Shown one piece after another: positions 7,723 through 16,625 of a stretch of DNA of 64,000 nucleotides. The translations under genes and the position numbers were made by a program. The notes beneath the pieces are model-generated. The model saw nothing but the letters and a program-made list of their open reading frames with translations. It searched no databases and was not told where the DNA came from. This DNA comes from Verrucomicrobiaceae bacterium (GTDB taxonomy: Bacteria; Verrucomicrobiota; Verrucomicrobiia; Verrucomicrobiales; Verrucomicrobiaceae), in the NCBI GenBank assembly GCA_016795485.1, contig JAEUHM010000027.1, positions 124,001-188,000 on the forward strand. The letters are read 5' to 3'. Numbering within the stretch: the first letter of the stretch is position 1; every line of letters starts with the position of its first letter.

Positions 7723-9458
7723 GCCGAAGGCTTGCGTGCGAGACTCACGGTGAAGATGCCAAAGTCATCTATCCACTGCTTTTCTTTCTTGAAACCCGCA
7801 GCCTCGACCAGGGCGTCCATCTCACCCTGAGGACGTCGGCGCATGATCCAATACTCGCCATCACGATTCGTCAGTGTGCGTGCGATCATCTCCACCTGCG
7901 GGTGCCATGGTTGGCCAGTGTAAATGATGCAACCTCCCGGAAGAACCGCCGAATGAATGCCCCGCAACGAGCGCTGGATGCGTACGTTGTCAGGGAAGAG
8001 CTCATAAAGGCCGGAAACGACAGCGATACTTGGTTTCGGTTCCACAGAAGAAAGAGAGGCTTCGTCAAAGGCATCACCACGCTTGTGTTCAATGCGATCC
8101 GTGAGGCCCATTTGCTCGGCAGACTTCCGTCCAGTCGCTAAGGCGCTCTCACTCCAGTCGCGGCACAGCACCTTGAGGTCCTTGCCCACGGTTTCGTCCG
8201 CCATCGCGTCTAGGAGGTACCGTCCAGCCCCGCCAGCGACATCCATAAGCTGCAAAGGCATATCCTTTGCCCTAACATCGCTCAACGCATATCGCAGTGC
8301 CTGATTCATGCAGGCACGCCGCTGCCGGATGCCGCGCCAGCCAATCGCATTGATGTAAAAGTAGTCGATGATTTTGCCCACGATGAGATTGCCGCGTGCT
8401 TTGTTCTCATAGACGTAGTCGAGCGACTCACCAGAATCGAAGCCTGTAGCGTGCCCAATACGGATACCCTGACTAAGCTTGCCCAGCGTACCCAGGCTTG
8501 CCCGCTGGATGATGAACGAGAGGCTTTTCAACGACGGGGCGGGCAAAGGTTTCTTCAGTAAACCAAACTCCGCGTTGGTGGCTGGCGAACTCAAATCTGC
8601 CTCCAATCGCGGAGGCGTGAAGCTCGCAAAGCATCGCTCGGAGAAGCGTTTAATGGCGGAGCAAACTTCATCGCGACAGAGGTCGTGGAAAATGGCATGG
8701 CGCGCACCTTTGAGCGAGAGATGAACCTTCTGATCGCCGCCGTAGTTCTGATACAGAGCATCAATGGCACCACGCTTCACCACCTTGTCAGCACCAGCAG
8801 AGAAAAGTAGCAGCGGGCGATCCATCACTTCTGCATCACTGACAACACGCTTCCCGGTGTCGAAGAGTTCGACGAGAATCTTGGCCGAGATGTCTTTGGA
8901 GATCAAAGAATCAGCATCGTAGGCTGCTGCTGCGGCGTGATCGCGAGTCAACCAGGAGCCGCGCACATAGCTCTTGATGGTCGCATCGGACTTGAGCTTT
9001 TGCAGAGCGCGAATCGAGGTAAGCGCTCCCGGCACGATGAGATTTACATCCAGTGCAGGTGTAGCGAGTACCAGTCCCGCAATGCGCGGCGCGAAATCAT
9101 GCACCCAAGTGGCGGCGATCACTGCGCCCACACTGTGAGCCACCACGACGGTGGACTCGGGGATCAGGCCGTGCGCTCTCTGCAAGTGACGGAAGAAGGT
9201 GTCGAGGTCACGGACATACTCCATGAAGCCTAAAGCATGCCCCCGCCGTCCAGATGATTGCCCATGCCCACGGGCCTCCCATGCGTAGATAGCTGTGTCC
9301 GGCATGGCGAGCGATGGAACCACACTGTCCCAGCGGTCAGCGTGTTCGTGTCCGCGATGCAGCAACACGAGGGCGCGTTTGGCACCGGAGACGTTCCATG
9401 TTTTGTAGTGAAGTGACAGACCGTCGTCTGTCGTAAATTGGAGGCGTTCAGAGTTCAT
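7719..9458 (-). CDS. ynbC: bifunctional alpha/beta hydrolase / class I SAM-dependent methyltransferase (YnbC-like)
   Basis: A 579-residue protein. The start at 9458 overlaps the upstream stop by 4 bp (ATGA), the spacing used throughout this operon. Residues about 1-290 are a monoacylglycerol-lipase-like hydrolase: LLHRGHEHADRW, the nucleophile elbow VVAHSVGAV (serine in an AHSVG variant of GxSxG), an acid segment LLLFSAGADKVV, and a histidine segment KGARHAIFHD. Residues about 330-579 resemble a SAM methyltransferase with motif I LMDVAGGAGRYL. Length and domain order match E. coli YnbC (585 residues). It probably acts on an acyl-lipid, with the methyltransferase modifying the headgroup or acyl donor; this is inferred from context. 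Confidence 0.87.
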   Translation of the reverse strand: MNSERLQFTTDDGLSLHYKTWNVSGAKRALVLLHRGHEHADRWDSVVPSLAMPDTAIYAWEARGHGQSSGRRGHALGFMEYVRDLDTFFRHLQRAHGLIPESTVVVAHSVGAVIAATWVHDFAPRIAGLVLATPALDVNLIVPGALTSIRALQKLKSDATIKSYVRGSWLTRDHAAAAAYDADSLISKDISAKILVELFDTGKRVVSDAEVMDRPLLLFSAGADKVVKRGAIDALYQNYGGDQKVHLSLKGARHAIFHDLCRDEVCSAIKRFSERCFASFTPPRLEADLSSPATNAEFGLLKKPLPAPSLKSLSFIIQRASLGTLGKLSQGIRIGHATGFDSGESLDYVYENKARGNLIVGKIIDYFYINAIGWRGIRQRRACMNQALRYALSDVRAKDMPLQLMDVAGGAGRYLLDAMADETVGKDLKVLCRDWSESALATGRKSAEQMGLTDRIEHKRGDAFDEASLSSVEPKPSIAVVSGLYELFPDNVRIQRSLRGIHSAVLPGGCIIYTGQPWHPQVEMIARTLTNRDGEYWIMRRRPQGEMDALVEAAGFKKEKQWIDDFGIFTVSLARKPSA

Positions 9459-10123
9459 GATTGAGATGAGGTTTGGCGCAAACCAGTCGCCAAGTGGGCG
9501 ATCCGCCGCCAACTGGTAATCACAATGCCTGCATTGATGAAAACGATGGTCCAAAGCACCAGCGGGCAGCTCCGATTCATCAAACCACAGGCTAACATGC
9601 CGAGGCAGCCAATCGTCACCGCCGCCATGCGATGAGGCTTGGCCATGGGGCCGCAGAAGTCGTGCTTGTGCAGCAGGGAAGCGCCCATGGCGCGAATGTA
9701 GGCTGTGAAAACCGCGCCACAGGCCGCAGCCCAGCCGAGCGCGATGGTCAAAGGGGTGCCTCCTGCATACCCAAACGGCACCAGGATGAATGCATCCGCC
9801 AGCCGGTCCGGGATTTCATTGAACATCTCACCTGTGGGAGATTTGAGCCCGCCTTCCACCGCCAGCAGGCCGTCCATGAGATTGCAGAACAGTCGCAACT
9901 GAACGCCAGTGGCCGCCAACAGCCAAAACCACGGCGAGTTGCCGGATTGCGATGCATACCAAGCTGAAGCACCCCCGACCGCTGCACACACGAGGCTCAA
10001 CAGGGACACGGTATTGGGTTTCAGTCCCATGTTAAGCATCGCCCGTGAGAAGAAACGTGCCCATCCCGTGCCACGGGACTTGAGAGGACGGCGTAAAGTC
10101 GGATCAGAGTCAGCCATGGTCAA
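9455..10123 (-). CDS. ynbA: CDP-alcohol phosphatidyltransferase family protein (YnbA-like)
   Basis: A 222-residue integral membrane enzyme of the CDP-alcohol phosphotransferase family, which moves a phosphatidyl group from CDP-diacylglycerol to an alcohol. The family signature DG(x)2AR(x)8G(x)3D(x)3D is seen in altered form: LMDGLLAVEGG, then GEMFNEIPDRLADAF, so the usual AR is replaced but both aspartate ends (MDG and PDRLADA) remain. N-terminal LNMGLKPNTVSLLSLVCAAVGG is the standard start of these proteins. The 4-bp overlaps with genes on both sides show it is translated with the CdsA-like and hydrolase/methyltransferase partners. The alcohol acceptor is unknown. Confidence 0.87.
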   Translation of the reverse strand: MTMADSDPTLRRPLKSRGTGWARFFSRAMLNMGLKPNTVSLLSLVCAAVGGASAWYASQSGNSPWFWLLAATGVQLRLFCNLMDGLLAVEGGLKSPTGEMFNEIPDRLADAFILVPFGYAGGTPLTIALGWAAACGAVFTAYIRAMGASLLHKHDFCGPMAKPHRMAAVTIGCLGMLACGLMNRSCPLVLWTIVFINAGIVITSWRRIAHLATGLRQTSSQS

Positions 10124-11070
10124 TTAGGAGTGAAGAAGTAACGCAGAATGTGGAAATAAACCGGTGCGGAAAAGCAAAGCGAGTCAATGCGGTCCATTAT
10201 GCCACCGTGACCTTCGATCAGCGTGCCCCAGTCCTTGATACCGCGGGCTCGCTTGATGGCTGACATCACCAGACCGCCGAAGAAGCCCATCACACAGAGA
10301 ACCAGGGCCACCAGTGCGGCCTGCCACGGTGCAAACGGGGTTAGACGGAACATCGCAGCGCCAACGGCAGAAGCGGTCAAAACCCCGCCAACAAAACCCT
10401 CCACGGTCTTCTTTGGACTGAGCTTCGGGACAATTGGGCGCTTGCCACAGAGTTTGCCCCACACGTATTGGAACACGTCAGAACCCTGAGTAACGGCCAC
10501 CAGAAACAGAACGAGCCCAGCCGGTCCCATGCGCAAAGGTTCGACGTTCAAGGTCATCAGCATCGGAATGTGGCTAATGAAATAAACACACACCATGAGC
10601 CCCCAATGCGTGCGGGCACTTCGCTCCAAGAAGTCTGTCACATCGCCACCAAGTGTTGCCAACATGGGAATGAGCACAAACGCATAAACAGGAACCATGA
10701 CGCTAAACATCCCATACCACTCCGAATGAACGAGCCAGTATTGATAGGGTAGCACGATGAAAAACGAGGTGAACAGCACCATGTGATCCGCTGTGCGGGT
10801 GGGAGTGACCGTCAAATACTCCCGGAGTGCTAGAAACGAAATCAACGAGAAGATGATTGTAGCCCCGAGCTTACCAACCGATAGCGCCGTGAATAAAACG
10901 ATGACCATCAGCCACCAACTGTTGGTGCGCGCAATGAGATTCTTTACAGTCGCATTTCCTTCTTCCGTCTTTGCGCGACGTTTCAGAATGAACCCGATAA
11001 CACTAGAGACAATCAACACGCCGAAGACGGCGATGAGCACATGGTGAGTGACGGGAGAGGACCAGTTCAT
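10120..11070 (-). CDS. ynbB: phosphatidate cytidylyltransferase family protein (CdsA/YnbB-like)
   Basis: A 316-residue protein with about eight membrane spans. The C-terminal CdsA signature is clear: LSPKKTVEGFVGG, followed by KRARGIKDWGTLIEGHGGIMDRIDS (metal-binding D of KDWG and the closing D of MDRID). CdsA-type enzymes make CDP-diacylglycerol from phosphatidate and CTP. A housekeeping cdsA is expected elsewhere, so this is probably a pathway-dedicated copy, as YnbB is in E. coli (298 residues). It overlaps the acyltransferase stop and the CDP-alcohol transferase start by 4 bp each, so the acyltransferase could supply phosphatidate, this enzyme activate it and the next enzyme transfer it. 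Confidence 0.88.
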   Translation of the reverse strand: MNWSSPVTHHVLIAVFGVLIVSSVIGFILKRRAKTEEGNATVKNLIARTNSWWLMVIVLFTALSVGKLGATIIFSLISFLALREYLTVTPTRTADHMVLFTSFFIVLPYQYWLVHSEWYGMFSVMVPVYAFVLIPMLATLGGDVTDFLERSARTHWGLMVCVYFISHIPMLMTLNVEPLRMGPAGLVLFLVAVTQGSDVFQYVWGKLCGKRPIVPKLSPKKTVEGFVGGVLTASAVGAAMFRLTPFAPWQAALVALVLCVMGFFGGLVMSAIKRARGIKDWGTLIEGHGGIMDRIDSLCFSAPVYFHILRYFFTPN

Positions 11071-11684
11071 GGATGATTTCTTGGCGCAAGGTTCAAAACG
11101 GCCTCTTTGGCCCGGGCAAGAAAGTCTTGCTTCCGTTCGCCATCATCGAGCTTTATCGGTGGACCAAACACGACACTACTGATGAGAGGTACAGGCAAAA
11201 GATGACCTTTAGGTAGGATGCGGTTCAGATTCTGCAAATAGACAGGCACCAACTCAGCTTCAGGGACTTTTTCAGCGAGGTGATACAAGCCTGACTTGAA
11301 GGAACCGATACACCCGTCTTTGGAGCGAGTGCCTTCTGGGAAAAGAATTAACGAATGCCCCTCGCGCATGGCCCCAGCCATTTGCTCCACAGGATTGTCC
11401 TGCCGGGTAATGCCTTCCCGAGCAATCAAGAGCCCATTGAAGACGTTGATCACCGATCGCGTGAAGTTTGTGCGACCCCAGTAGTCACGTGCCGCAACTG
11501 GCCGTGTTCGGTCACGCGCTGAACGTGGCAATGCAGCCCAAAGAGTGGCAAAATCTAGATGGCTGCCGTGATTGGCAAAGTAGACCCGCAACGAACTGCT
11601 CGCAGCATCGCAATCCACCCACACAGGATTCACACCAGTGATTAGTCGGGTCATCAAAACAGCAGTTTCGCGGAGCATCGTCAC
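11067..11684 (-). CDS. 1-acylglycerol-3-phosphate acyltransferase (PlsC) family protein
   Basis: A 205-residue member of the PlsC/LPLAT family. The catalytic HX4D-type motif is present as NHGSHLDFATLW and the acceptor-binding motif as LILFPEGTRSKDG, both with normal spacing. It lacks a long N-terminal membrane anchor, although MTMLRETAVLMTRLITGVNP is amphipathic. It heads the ynb-like operon and shares the 4-bp overlap with the CdsA-like gene, which suggests it makes the phosphatidate used by that enzyme. E. coli ynbABCD has no such member, so this is an extended version of the cluster. The 190 bp upstream holds no recognised gene; the operon promoter is expected there but is not clear to the eye. 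Confidence 0.87.
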   Translation of the reverse strand: MTMLRETAVLMTRLITGVNPVWVDCDAASSSLRVYFANHGSHLDFATLWAALPRSARDRTRPVAARDYWGRTNFTRSVINVFNGLLIAREGITRQDNPVEQMAGAMREGHSLILFPEGTRSKDGCIGSFKSGLYHLAEKVPEAELVPVYLQNLNRILPKGHLLPVPLISSVVFGPPIKLDDGERKQDFLARAKEAVLNLAPRNHP

Positions 11685-11876
11685 AATACGTCATTATGAT
11701 GGTTCAATCCCGGTCCAAGTGCGACGAGAAAATCGGACGAAGACTGACAATCGCCAAACGAACTGCCCAAGTGGCCGCTCCATGGGTAAAGGTCGTGCGA
11801 TGGATGCGAACAGACATTGATAAACCTCATCTCTTCGTTAGCGCACACGGCAGCCGACCAATACCCAGTTCTGCTT

Positions 11877-13751
11877 TCATGGTTTGCGCCAGAGTGAAGT
11901 GGTCTTTGTTACCCCGGTGGCCGCGTCTATCAGGACAAGAATCGGCTCCGGAACTTTGTCTGGAAGGGGCGTTCGCTCGCCGATCAAGGCAATCACGTCA
12001 CTACCAGGTAGAATCTGAGTCAGTCGGCCAATCGGTGTAGGAGAAGTCCATGAAGAAGCGCCTTCAATCGTCAACTGTGTTAGCACTTGAGGGGAGAAAA
12101 GTTCCGGCCCTTGCCGATGAAGCAAAAATAGGTTCCCACGAGCCTCCGCCTGAAGAATCGGTCCGCCCGGAGCCCTGCGAATGAAGTTCGCTTGCCGGTA
12201 ATGAGCACCAGGGATTGCATTGGCGACACGAATGCGACTCCGTTCCGCCGAGATTTCTGCCTCCCCGCTCAAAAGCACTGTCGTGGTGTCCTTTTCATTC
12301 GCCGCGAAATCACGTGACAAAAATGAGCCGGGCTTGAACTCACGAGTTGCACTATCTTTTGGAGCAACAGCAAGCCACTGCTTTTCACCGACCAATCCGC
12401 CAGAGCACAAGCTCCCTTCGATTCTGCCATGCGCCTGCTCTTCAAGCCAACCTGCCCTTGGTGGAGGTGCACAGGCGGTGGCTTTGAGAGTTTCTGGCGA
12501 AAATGCAAACGCTCGTGTCCAATCAGGTGACACGGCCAGGAAGTGATCGGCAAAGTGAGGCTTGGCGGACGCAAGAAACAGCGCAAGCGCCGGATTGGCC
12601 CGGCTCAAATCGTCCTCCCGGCTAACTTTTTTGGTACGCATGTTTACCGCGAAGACGCTTAAAGCTTGAACCCAAACCACATCGCCATCCGAGCCGAGTA
12701 TCTTCGTCATCGGCGTGAGTGCGTTCGCCTGTTGCTGCCGAATCAACGTAAACACTTCTTGCTTGGATGGGTCTGCAATTGAGATAGCAAGAAGATCAAT
12801 ACGGTAACGATCTTTGCCTGGAGCTCTGTGCAGACTAGGGAGGTAACTCTCTGTCGTGGTGATAAGTTGCAAAACATGAGAAGACGTTCTCGCCGCCAAA
12901 CCGAGAGGGACTCCTGTTGATTCAATCGCAACGAGTTTCCACGCAGTCATGGCACCGCCAACCAGCAAGAGAAGCAGTGATGCCACAATGCCCTTCGAAG
13001 CAGACATGGCCCCCAAACTGCCGGACGTCGCCCCTTTGGCAGAAGTGTGACTCATCCGATGAAGAATGAGTCTCCAGGCATCAAGTTCTGAAGGTTTCTT
13101 TTCACCTGCGGCTCGGGTAACATCGAACTGGAAAAAGTGCCAGAGCATCTGCAGAAACTCAGCTTCATCCTTGTAAGTTTTTACGGCAGGATTGTCGCCA
13201 TAATCTGAACGAGAGAACACGCCGTCTCGCCAGCAGATGTTGGTGCCGCCTTCTTTGTGGCTGCTCCCGAAAGTTCCGCCAAGCTTCATCCGTGCGATGA
13301 TCTCCTGCTGCACCGCGGCCACAGAGCTGAGATTGTCGTCTGCAGTGAGCACTCGACGGCAAAGTTCTTGGTATTGCTGAGCCAGGTTGTTCTTGGGCGA
13401 TGATCCTGGAACGGAGGTAAAATCACGAGTCCACAACTGAAACCAACCATCGGAGCTTTTGCGGAAATATTCTTCGTGAGCCAGTTGTCCGGGGGGCCAA
13501 TTGGCAGACACTCGCAGGACGTATCGGTTGCTAGACTTCAAGGCGGCGACGAACCTGAGATGGAAATCGTAGCGAACCCCGTTGACGGAAGCCACGGCGG
13601 ACAGGCAGAGCTGTTCATCACTCATAGCAGCCGCGAACAGAACCATAATGTCGCGTTCCAGAGCATTTTTCAGTTCCATGGGGGTGCGTTGATCTTCAAT
13701 GTGGATCTCCCTAGTCCAGCCGTGGTCAGATTCGTGGGTAATGACGTTCAT
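11877..13751 (-). CDS. membrane-anchored protein of unknown function, N-terminal cytoplasmic and C-terminal beta-rich domains
   Basis: A 624-residue protein not assigned to a family. The ATG at 13751 was chosen over an in-frame GTG three codons earlier; neither has a strong ribosome site. Residues about 1-250 are soluble and contain repeated Trp-rich segments (WFQLWTRDF, WHFFQF). One strong membrane segment follows (GIVASLLLLLVGGAMTAWKLV, about 270-290). The remainder is a probable extracytoplasmic propeller-like domain with phrases such as DRYRIDLLAISIADPSK and FLAVSPDWTRAFAFSPE. It is the third gene of a minus-strand run with two small membrane or secreted proteins, separated by about 30 bp each, so they probably work together. 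Function cannot be stated. Confidence 0.6.
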   Translation of the reverse strand: MNVITHESDHGWTREIHIEDQRTPMELKNALERDIMVLFAAAMSDEQLCLSAVASVNGVRYDFHLRFVAALKSSNRYVLRVSANWPPGQLAHEEYFRKSSDGWFQLWTRDFTSVPGSSPKNNLAQQYQELCRRVLTADDNLSSVAAVQQEIIARMKLGGTFGSSHKEGGTNICWRDGVFSRSDYGDNPAVKTYKDEAEFLQMLWHFFQFDVTRAAGEKKPSELDAWRLILHRMSHTSAKGATSGSLGAMSASKGIVASLLLLLVGGAMTAWKLVAIESTGVPLGLAARTSSHVLQLITTTESYLPSLHRAPGKDRYRIDLLAISIADPSKQEVFTLIRQQQANALTPMTKILGSDGDVVWVQALSVFAVNMRTKKVSREDDLSRANPALALFLASAKPHFADHFLAVSPDWTRAFAFSPETLKATACAPPPRAGWLEEQAHGRIEGSLCSGGLVGEKQWLAVAPKDSATREFKPGSFLSRDFAANEKDTTTVLLSGEAEISAERSRIRVANAIPGAHYRQANFIRRAPGGPILQAEARGNLFLLHRQGPELFSPQVLTQLTIEGASSWTSPTPIGRLTQILPGSDVIALIGERTPLPDKVPEPILVLIDAATGVTKTTSLWRKP

Positions 13752-13783
13752 CTGGTGCACAATTTCAAAGCCAGCGGCAAACT

Positions 13784-14185
13784 CTAGCCAGTCGCTTGGT
13801 CCAGAATCGCCCTTGTTAGCAGACCATTCTCAATCTTCGCATTCCAGCCACCGTTGGGTTGCCTTACAGCGATTAGCGAATACCATTTTGATGTTTCGCC
13901 CGCATTCCGAGTCGCGGATAGCTCAACAAAACACGCGTTTGGTGTCTCAACACCAGCCCCCCAGCGAGAAGGCTCCCGACACATTAGCTCGAAAGCGAGA
14001 TTCACCACTGGAACGCCGGGACATTGATGCGGTTCAAAACCCCAATGCAGCCGTGCCCCCGGATGAACAGACACCCACGTAAGCAGCATCCCATGTCGTC
14101 TACGCTCTTTGACCGCGCCCAAGACGAGGACCAGGGCGACAACTCCGATGATGGCTAGGATTTGTTCCATGAACTTCACAAACAA
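13784..14185 (-). CDS. small membrane-anchored protein of unknown function
   Basis: A 133-residue protein with a single N-terminal membrane segment (ILAIIGVVALVLVLGAV) followed by a soluble domain of about 105 residues that I do not recognise. An AAGGA stretch lies about 7 bases before the TTG at 14185, which favours that start; an ATG five codons later (14170) would remove only MFVKF and is the alternative. It lies between the 624-residue membrane protein and a secreted 326-residue protein on the same strand, with short gaps of about 32 bp, so an operon is likely. Confidence 0.55.
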   Translation of the reverse strand: MFVKFMEQILAIIGVVALVLVLGAVKERRRHGMLLTWVSVHPGARLHWGFEPHQCPGVPVVNLAFELMCREPSRWGAGVETPNACFVELSATRNAGETSKWYSLIAVRQPNGGWNAKIENGLLTRAILDQATG

Positions 14186-14217
14186 TGATCCATCCTTTAG
14201 TTCTCGATCAAGTAAGA

Positions 14218-15198
14218 CTAAAACTTTGGCAGACCTTTCAAGGCTTCATTCACCAGTCGACTGGCTTCCGCCTCGATCCCCGATTGATCCGTCTGAGTAG
14301 TAACTGGAGACGCCGAAGCCGGCGCACTTGCCCAGTCTAGGCCCTGGGTGAAGATCTTTGTATTGCTTCCCTTGCCAGAGGGCTGGATCATGATGGTCAG
14401 TTCAGCGCCATTCAGCTTACGGCGTATGATGGCATTGGCACTGCCCATTAGACTCCCTGGCGCATCCTGCCAACCAGCACTTTTAAGCTTAGCGGCAAAA
14501 TCTTTTGAAACAGCACTGACAGATGATGCAGAGCGGAAGGTGATGTGCTGAACAGCCTGCTTGTATTCGACATCCTGCGCTCCAGTGGGGAGTGGCAGCT
14601 TCGATACAGGCAGCTTGGGAGCCCTCTGAGTCGCTGCTTCTGTGAGTTCCTTCTCGGCAGCTAACGCGGGCTTTGGCTCACTCACTGGAGCAAATGCGCC
14701 TTTAGGCAGGGGAGCCAAGAACGTAAGTTCAACGTCCCAAGTCTGGCCAAAGAAGTCACCTTCGCCATTGGTGGTAAGCACTCCAGAGACGTTAGCTTCA
14801 GTAACTTTCATGTCCTTGATACTGATGCGTCCCACTGAAGAAAACGGAGACTTTTGGTGCGAGCTATGAGCCACTTCATAACCAAACACATCGCCATTTT
14901 GATGGGCGCTGATCACGAGCGCACTTCCGAACTTTCTAAAACTGGCATCCCAATCAGGTTTCTTCGATCCGGTGGCGACTTTCTCTGTAAAGATGAGCTT
15001 AATCGCAGGCTTATCGCTAAACGGCTCGGCTGTCAGGACCATCAAGTGTTGGATGTTTCCATCCTTCCCATTGCCGAGAAACTTCCCGCTCACGGTTCCC
15101 TTTTCAGTGAGTGCGTGCGCCTGAGGAACAAACATCATTAGCGTGGCTGTAGCCACGAAGTTGAGAGACGTGAAGGTGCTTTTGAGTGACATTTTCAT
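14218..15198 (-). CDS. secreted protein of unknown function
   Basis: A 326-residue protein with a signal peptide (about residues 1-29, ending PQAHAL). The N-terminal half looks like a beta-rich domain with motifs such as GKFLGNGKDGNIQHLMVL and EGDFFGQTWDVELTFLAPL. A low-complexity linker follows (about 165-200, Ala/Pro/Lys rich). The C-terminal region reads FRSASSVSAVSKDFAAKLKSAGWQD, then KLNGAELTIMIQPSG, which resembles small domains used to compare or bind surface lipoproteins. I cannot name the family. It begins the 15198-to-11877 minus-strand run and is divergent from the frameshifted membrane gene at 15327, with about 128 bp for promoters. Confidence 0.6.
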   Translation of the reverse strand: MKMSLKSTFTSLNFVATATLMMFVPQAHALTEKGTVSGKFLGNGKDGNIQHLMVLTAEPFSDKPAIKLIFTEKVATGSKKPDWDASFRKFGSALVISAHQNGDVFGYEVAHSSHQKSPFSSVGRISIKDMKVTEANVSGVLTTNGEGDFFGQTWDVELTFLAPLPKGAFAPVSEPKPALAAEKELTEAATQRAPKLPVSKLPLPTGAQDVEYKQAVQHITFRSASSVSAVSKDFAAKLKSAGWQDAPGSLMGSANAIIRRKLNGAELTIMIQPSGKGSNTKIFTQGLDWASAPASASPVTTQTDQSGIEAEASRLVNEALKGLPKF

Positions 15199-15326
15199 GA
15201 TGAACTGAGTTTCGGTGAAGTGGAGTGACAGCCTCAGTCTCGATCATACTCAGCAAGATGGTATCGGACCAATGGAGTAGGCCAAAGGTCGGATACGCAG
15301 TAGCCAGGAATAGTGTAGGCTGAGGC

Positions 15327-16551
15327 ATGAGATCGATCCTTCAGGCCAATCCTGGGCTCACAGTGGCCTTGGCACTTTGCATAGGACCACCGCTCATCTT
15401 GTCGGCAATTAGAATCGCACTTGGAAAGACAGCCGGGAATGGTCTGCGGTTTGTTGCCAGCCTCGTCATGCCCATTGCATTGATCTTTCTGGTTGGCCAA
15501 CTCACCGTGGCGCAAAAGCCACGGGATCAAATAAGTCGGAGCGTGCCCAAGCTTGAGATGGCGCATGTTCTTGGTCCAACCAAGGCGCCTATATCGATCC
15601 GGGACGCAAAAGATGCCTACCCCGGGTATTCTGGATCAGGCGGTCCGATCACAAGCAGCGGTGACTGTCGATGGGCAAACCGCTTTGCTTGCTGAGTTCG
15701 CTTCTGAGGCTCACGTTCGCTCGGCTGCTGCGGCCTATCATCGAGCTTTCGGTTTGAACCAAACCTCGGGAGATGAAGTCAATGGCTGGCGAGCCAAACG
15801 AGAGCTCCAACAAGACTTTATCGAAATGCTCGCCACTGATCGAGACCTCATCGTGTGGAGCGGCCTGACCGCCGCGTCAGCGGCACAATGTCGGGCCGCT
15901 AGTAACCTTCCGACAGAAGTCGTTCCCGTTCGATTACCTCTTATCCCAGAGCTTGAACCTCTGAGTAAGTTCTTTGAACCCCTATCGATCAAGTTGACAG
16001 GTATGGTCCTACTTCTCGGTGTGTACGCAGCTTGGTTCATCAGGGGAGTCCGTTCAGCAGGATCGGTAAAACCTGCGCCTGGCGTTTCAGAAGTTAACTC
16101 GCAGGAACTCCTAACGCGGCTATGCGCAATCAACCATCTCGATGTTCCCTTTGCCGTTAAACACGGTTCCATCCCGAACGAACTCATCGTCGATTGGCGT
16201 CACGCTGACGCAAAGTGGGCGGACATTGCGCGCCTCCACAGCGCTAGACGAACGTTCCGCATCCGTCTCTTGCTGGATGAAGACGCGAGCGTTGTCCATG
16301 CAACCGATTACACCGCAGAGTGCGATTGGTCGACTGGGGTGCAGGGGGCTAACTTTTCTTGGCGGAGCCAGCGAGGCGTCATCTTTTATCAAAGGGACGC
16401 ACATCGTGTGTTCGGCATTCAACTGAACGCGAATGGCAAGCCCAACCTGGATGTGTCCCACTCCTGGAAGTTCAACCTGGACGAAATGAAAGCACCGCTG
16501 ATTGGAATCGTCACTGGGGCAGGTTGGGAATGGAGGGCATCCATTTTTTGA
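15327..16551 (+). pseudogene. membrane protein of unknown function, interrupted by an apparent 1-bp frameshift
   Basis: Two overlapping plus-strand frames probably belong to one gene. Frame one (15327-15695) codes two N-terminal membrane segments and then IRDAKDAYPG before turning to unlikely sequence. The next frame (open from 15553 to 16551) carries on as ILDQAVRSQAAVTVDGQTALL, a soluble region, a third membrane segment (KLTGMVLLLGVYAAWFI) and a beta-rich end. Removing one base from the CCCCGGG run at 15620-15626 gives a continuous DAYPGILDQA. The joined length would be about 407 residues. Total length 1225 is one base more than a multiple of three, as expected for a single extra base. Two separate overlapping genes remain possible. 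Confidence 0.55.
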
Positions 16552-16625
16552 CCCACAACATGCGACTTATATTCTACACCAATCTCCAGATGTCATTGCG
16601 CACTATGCACGATACGCTGCAACTC

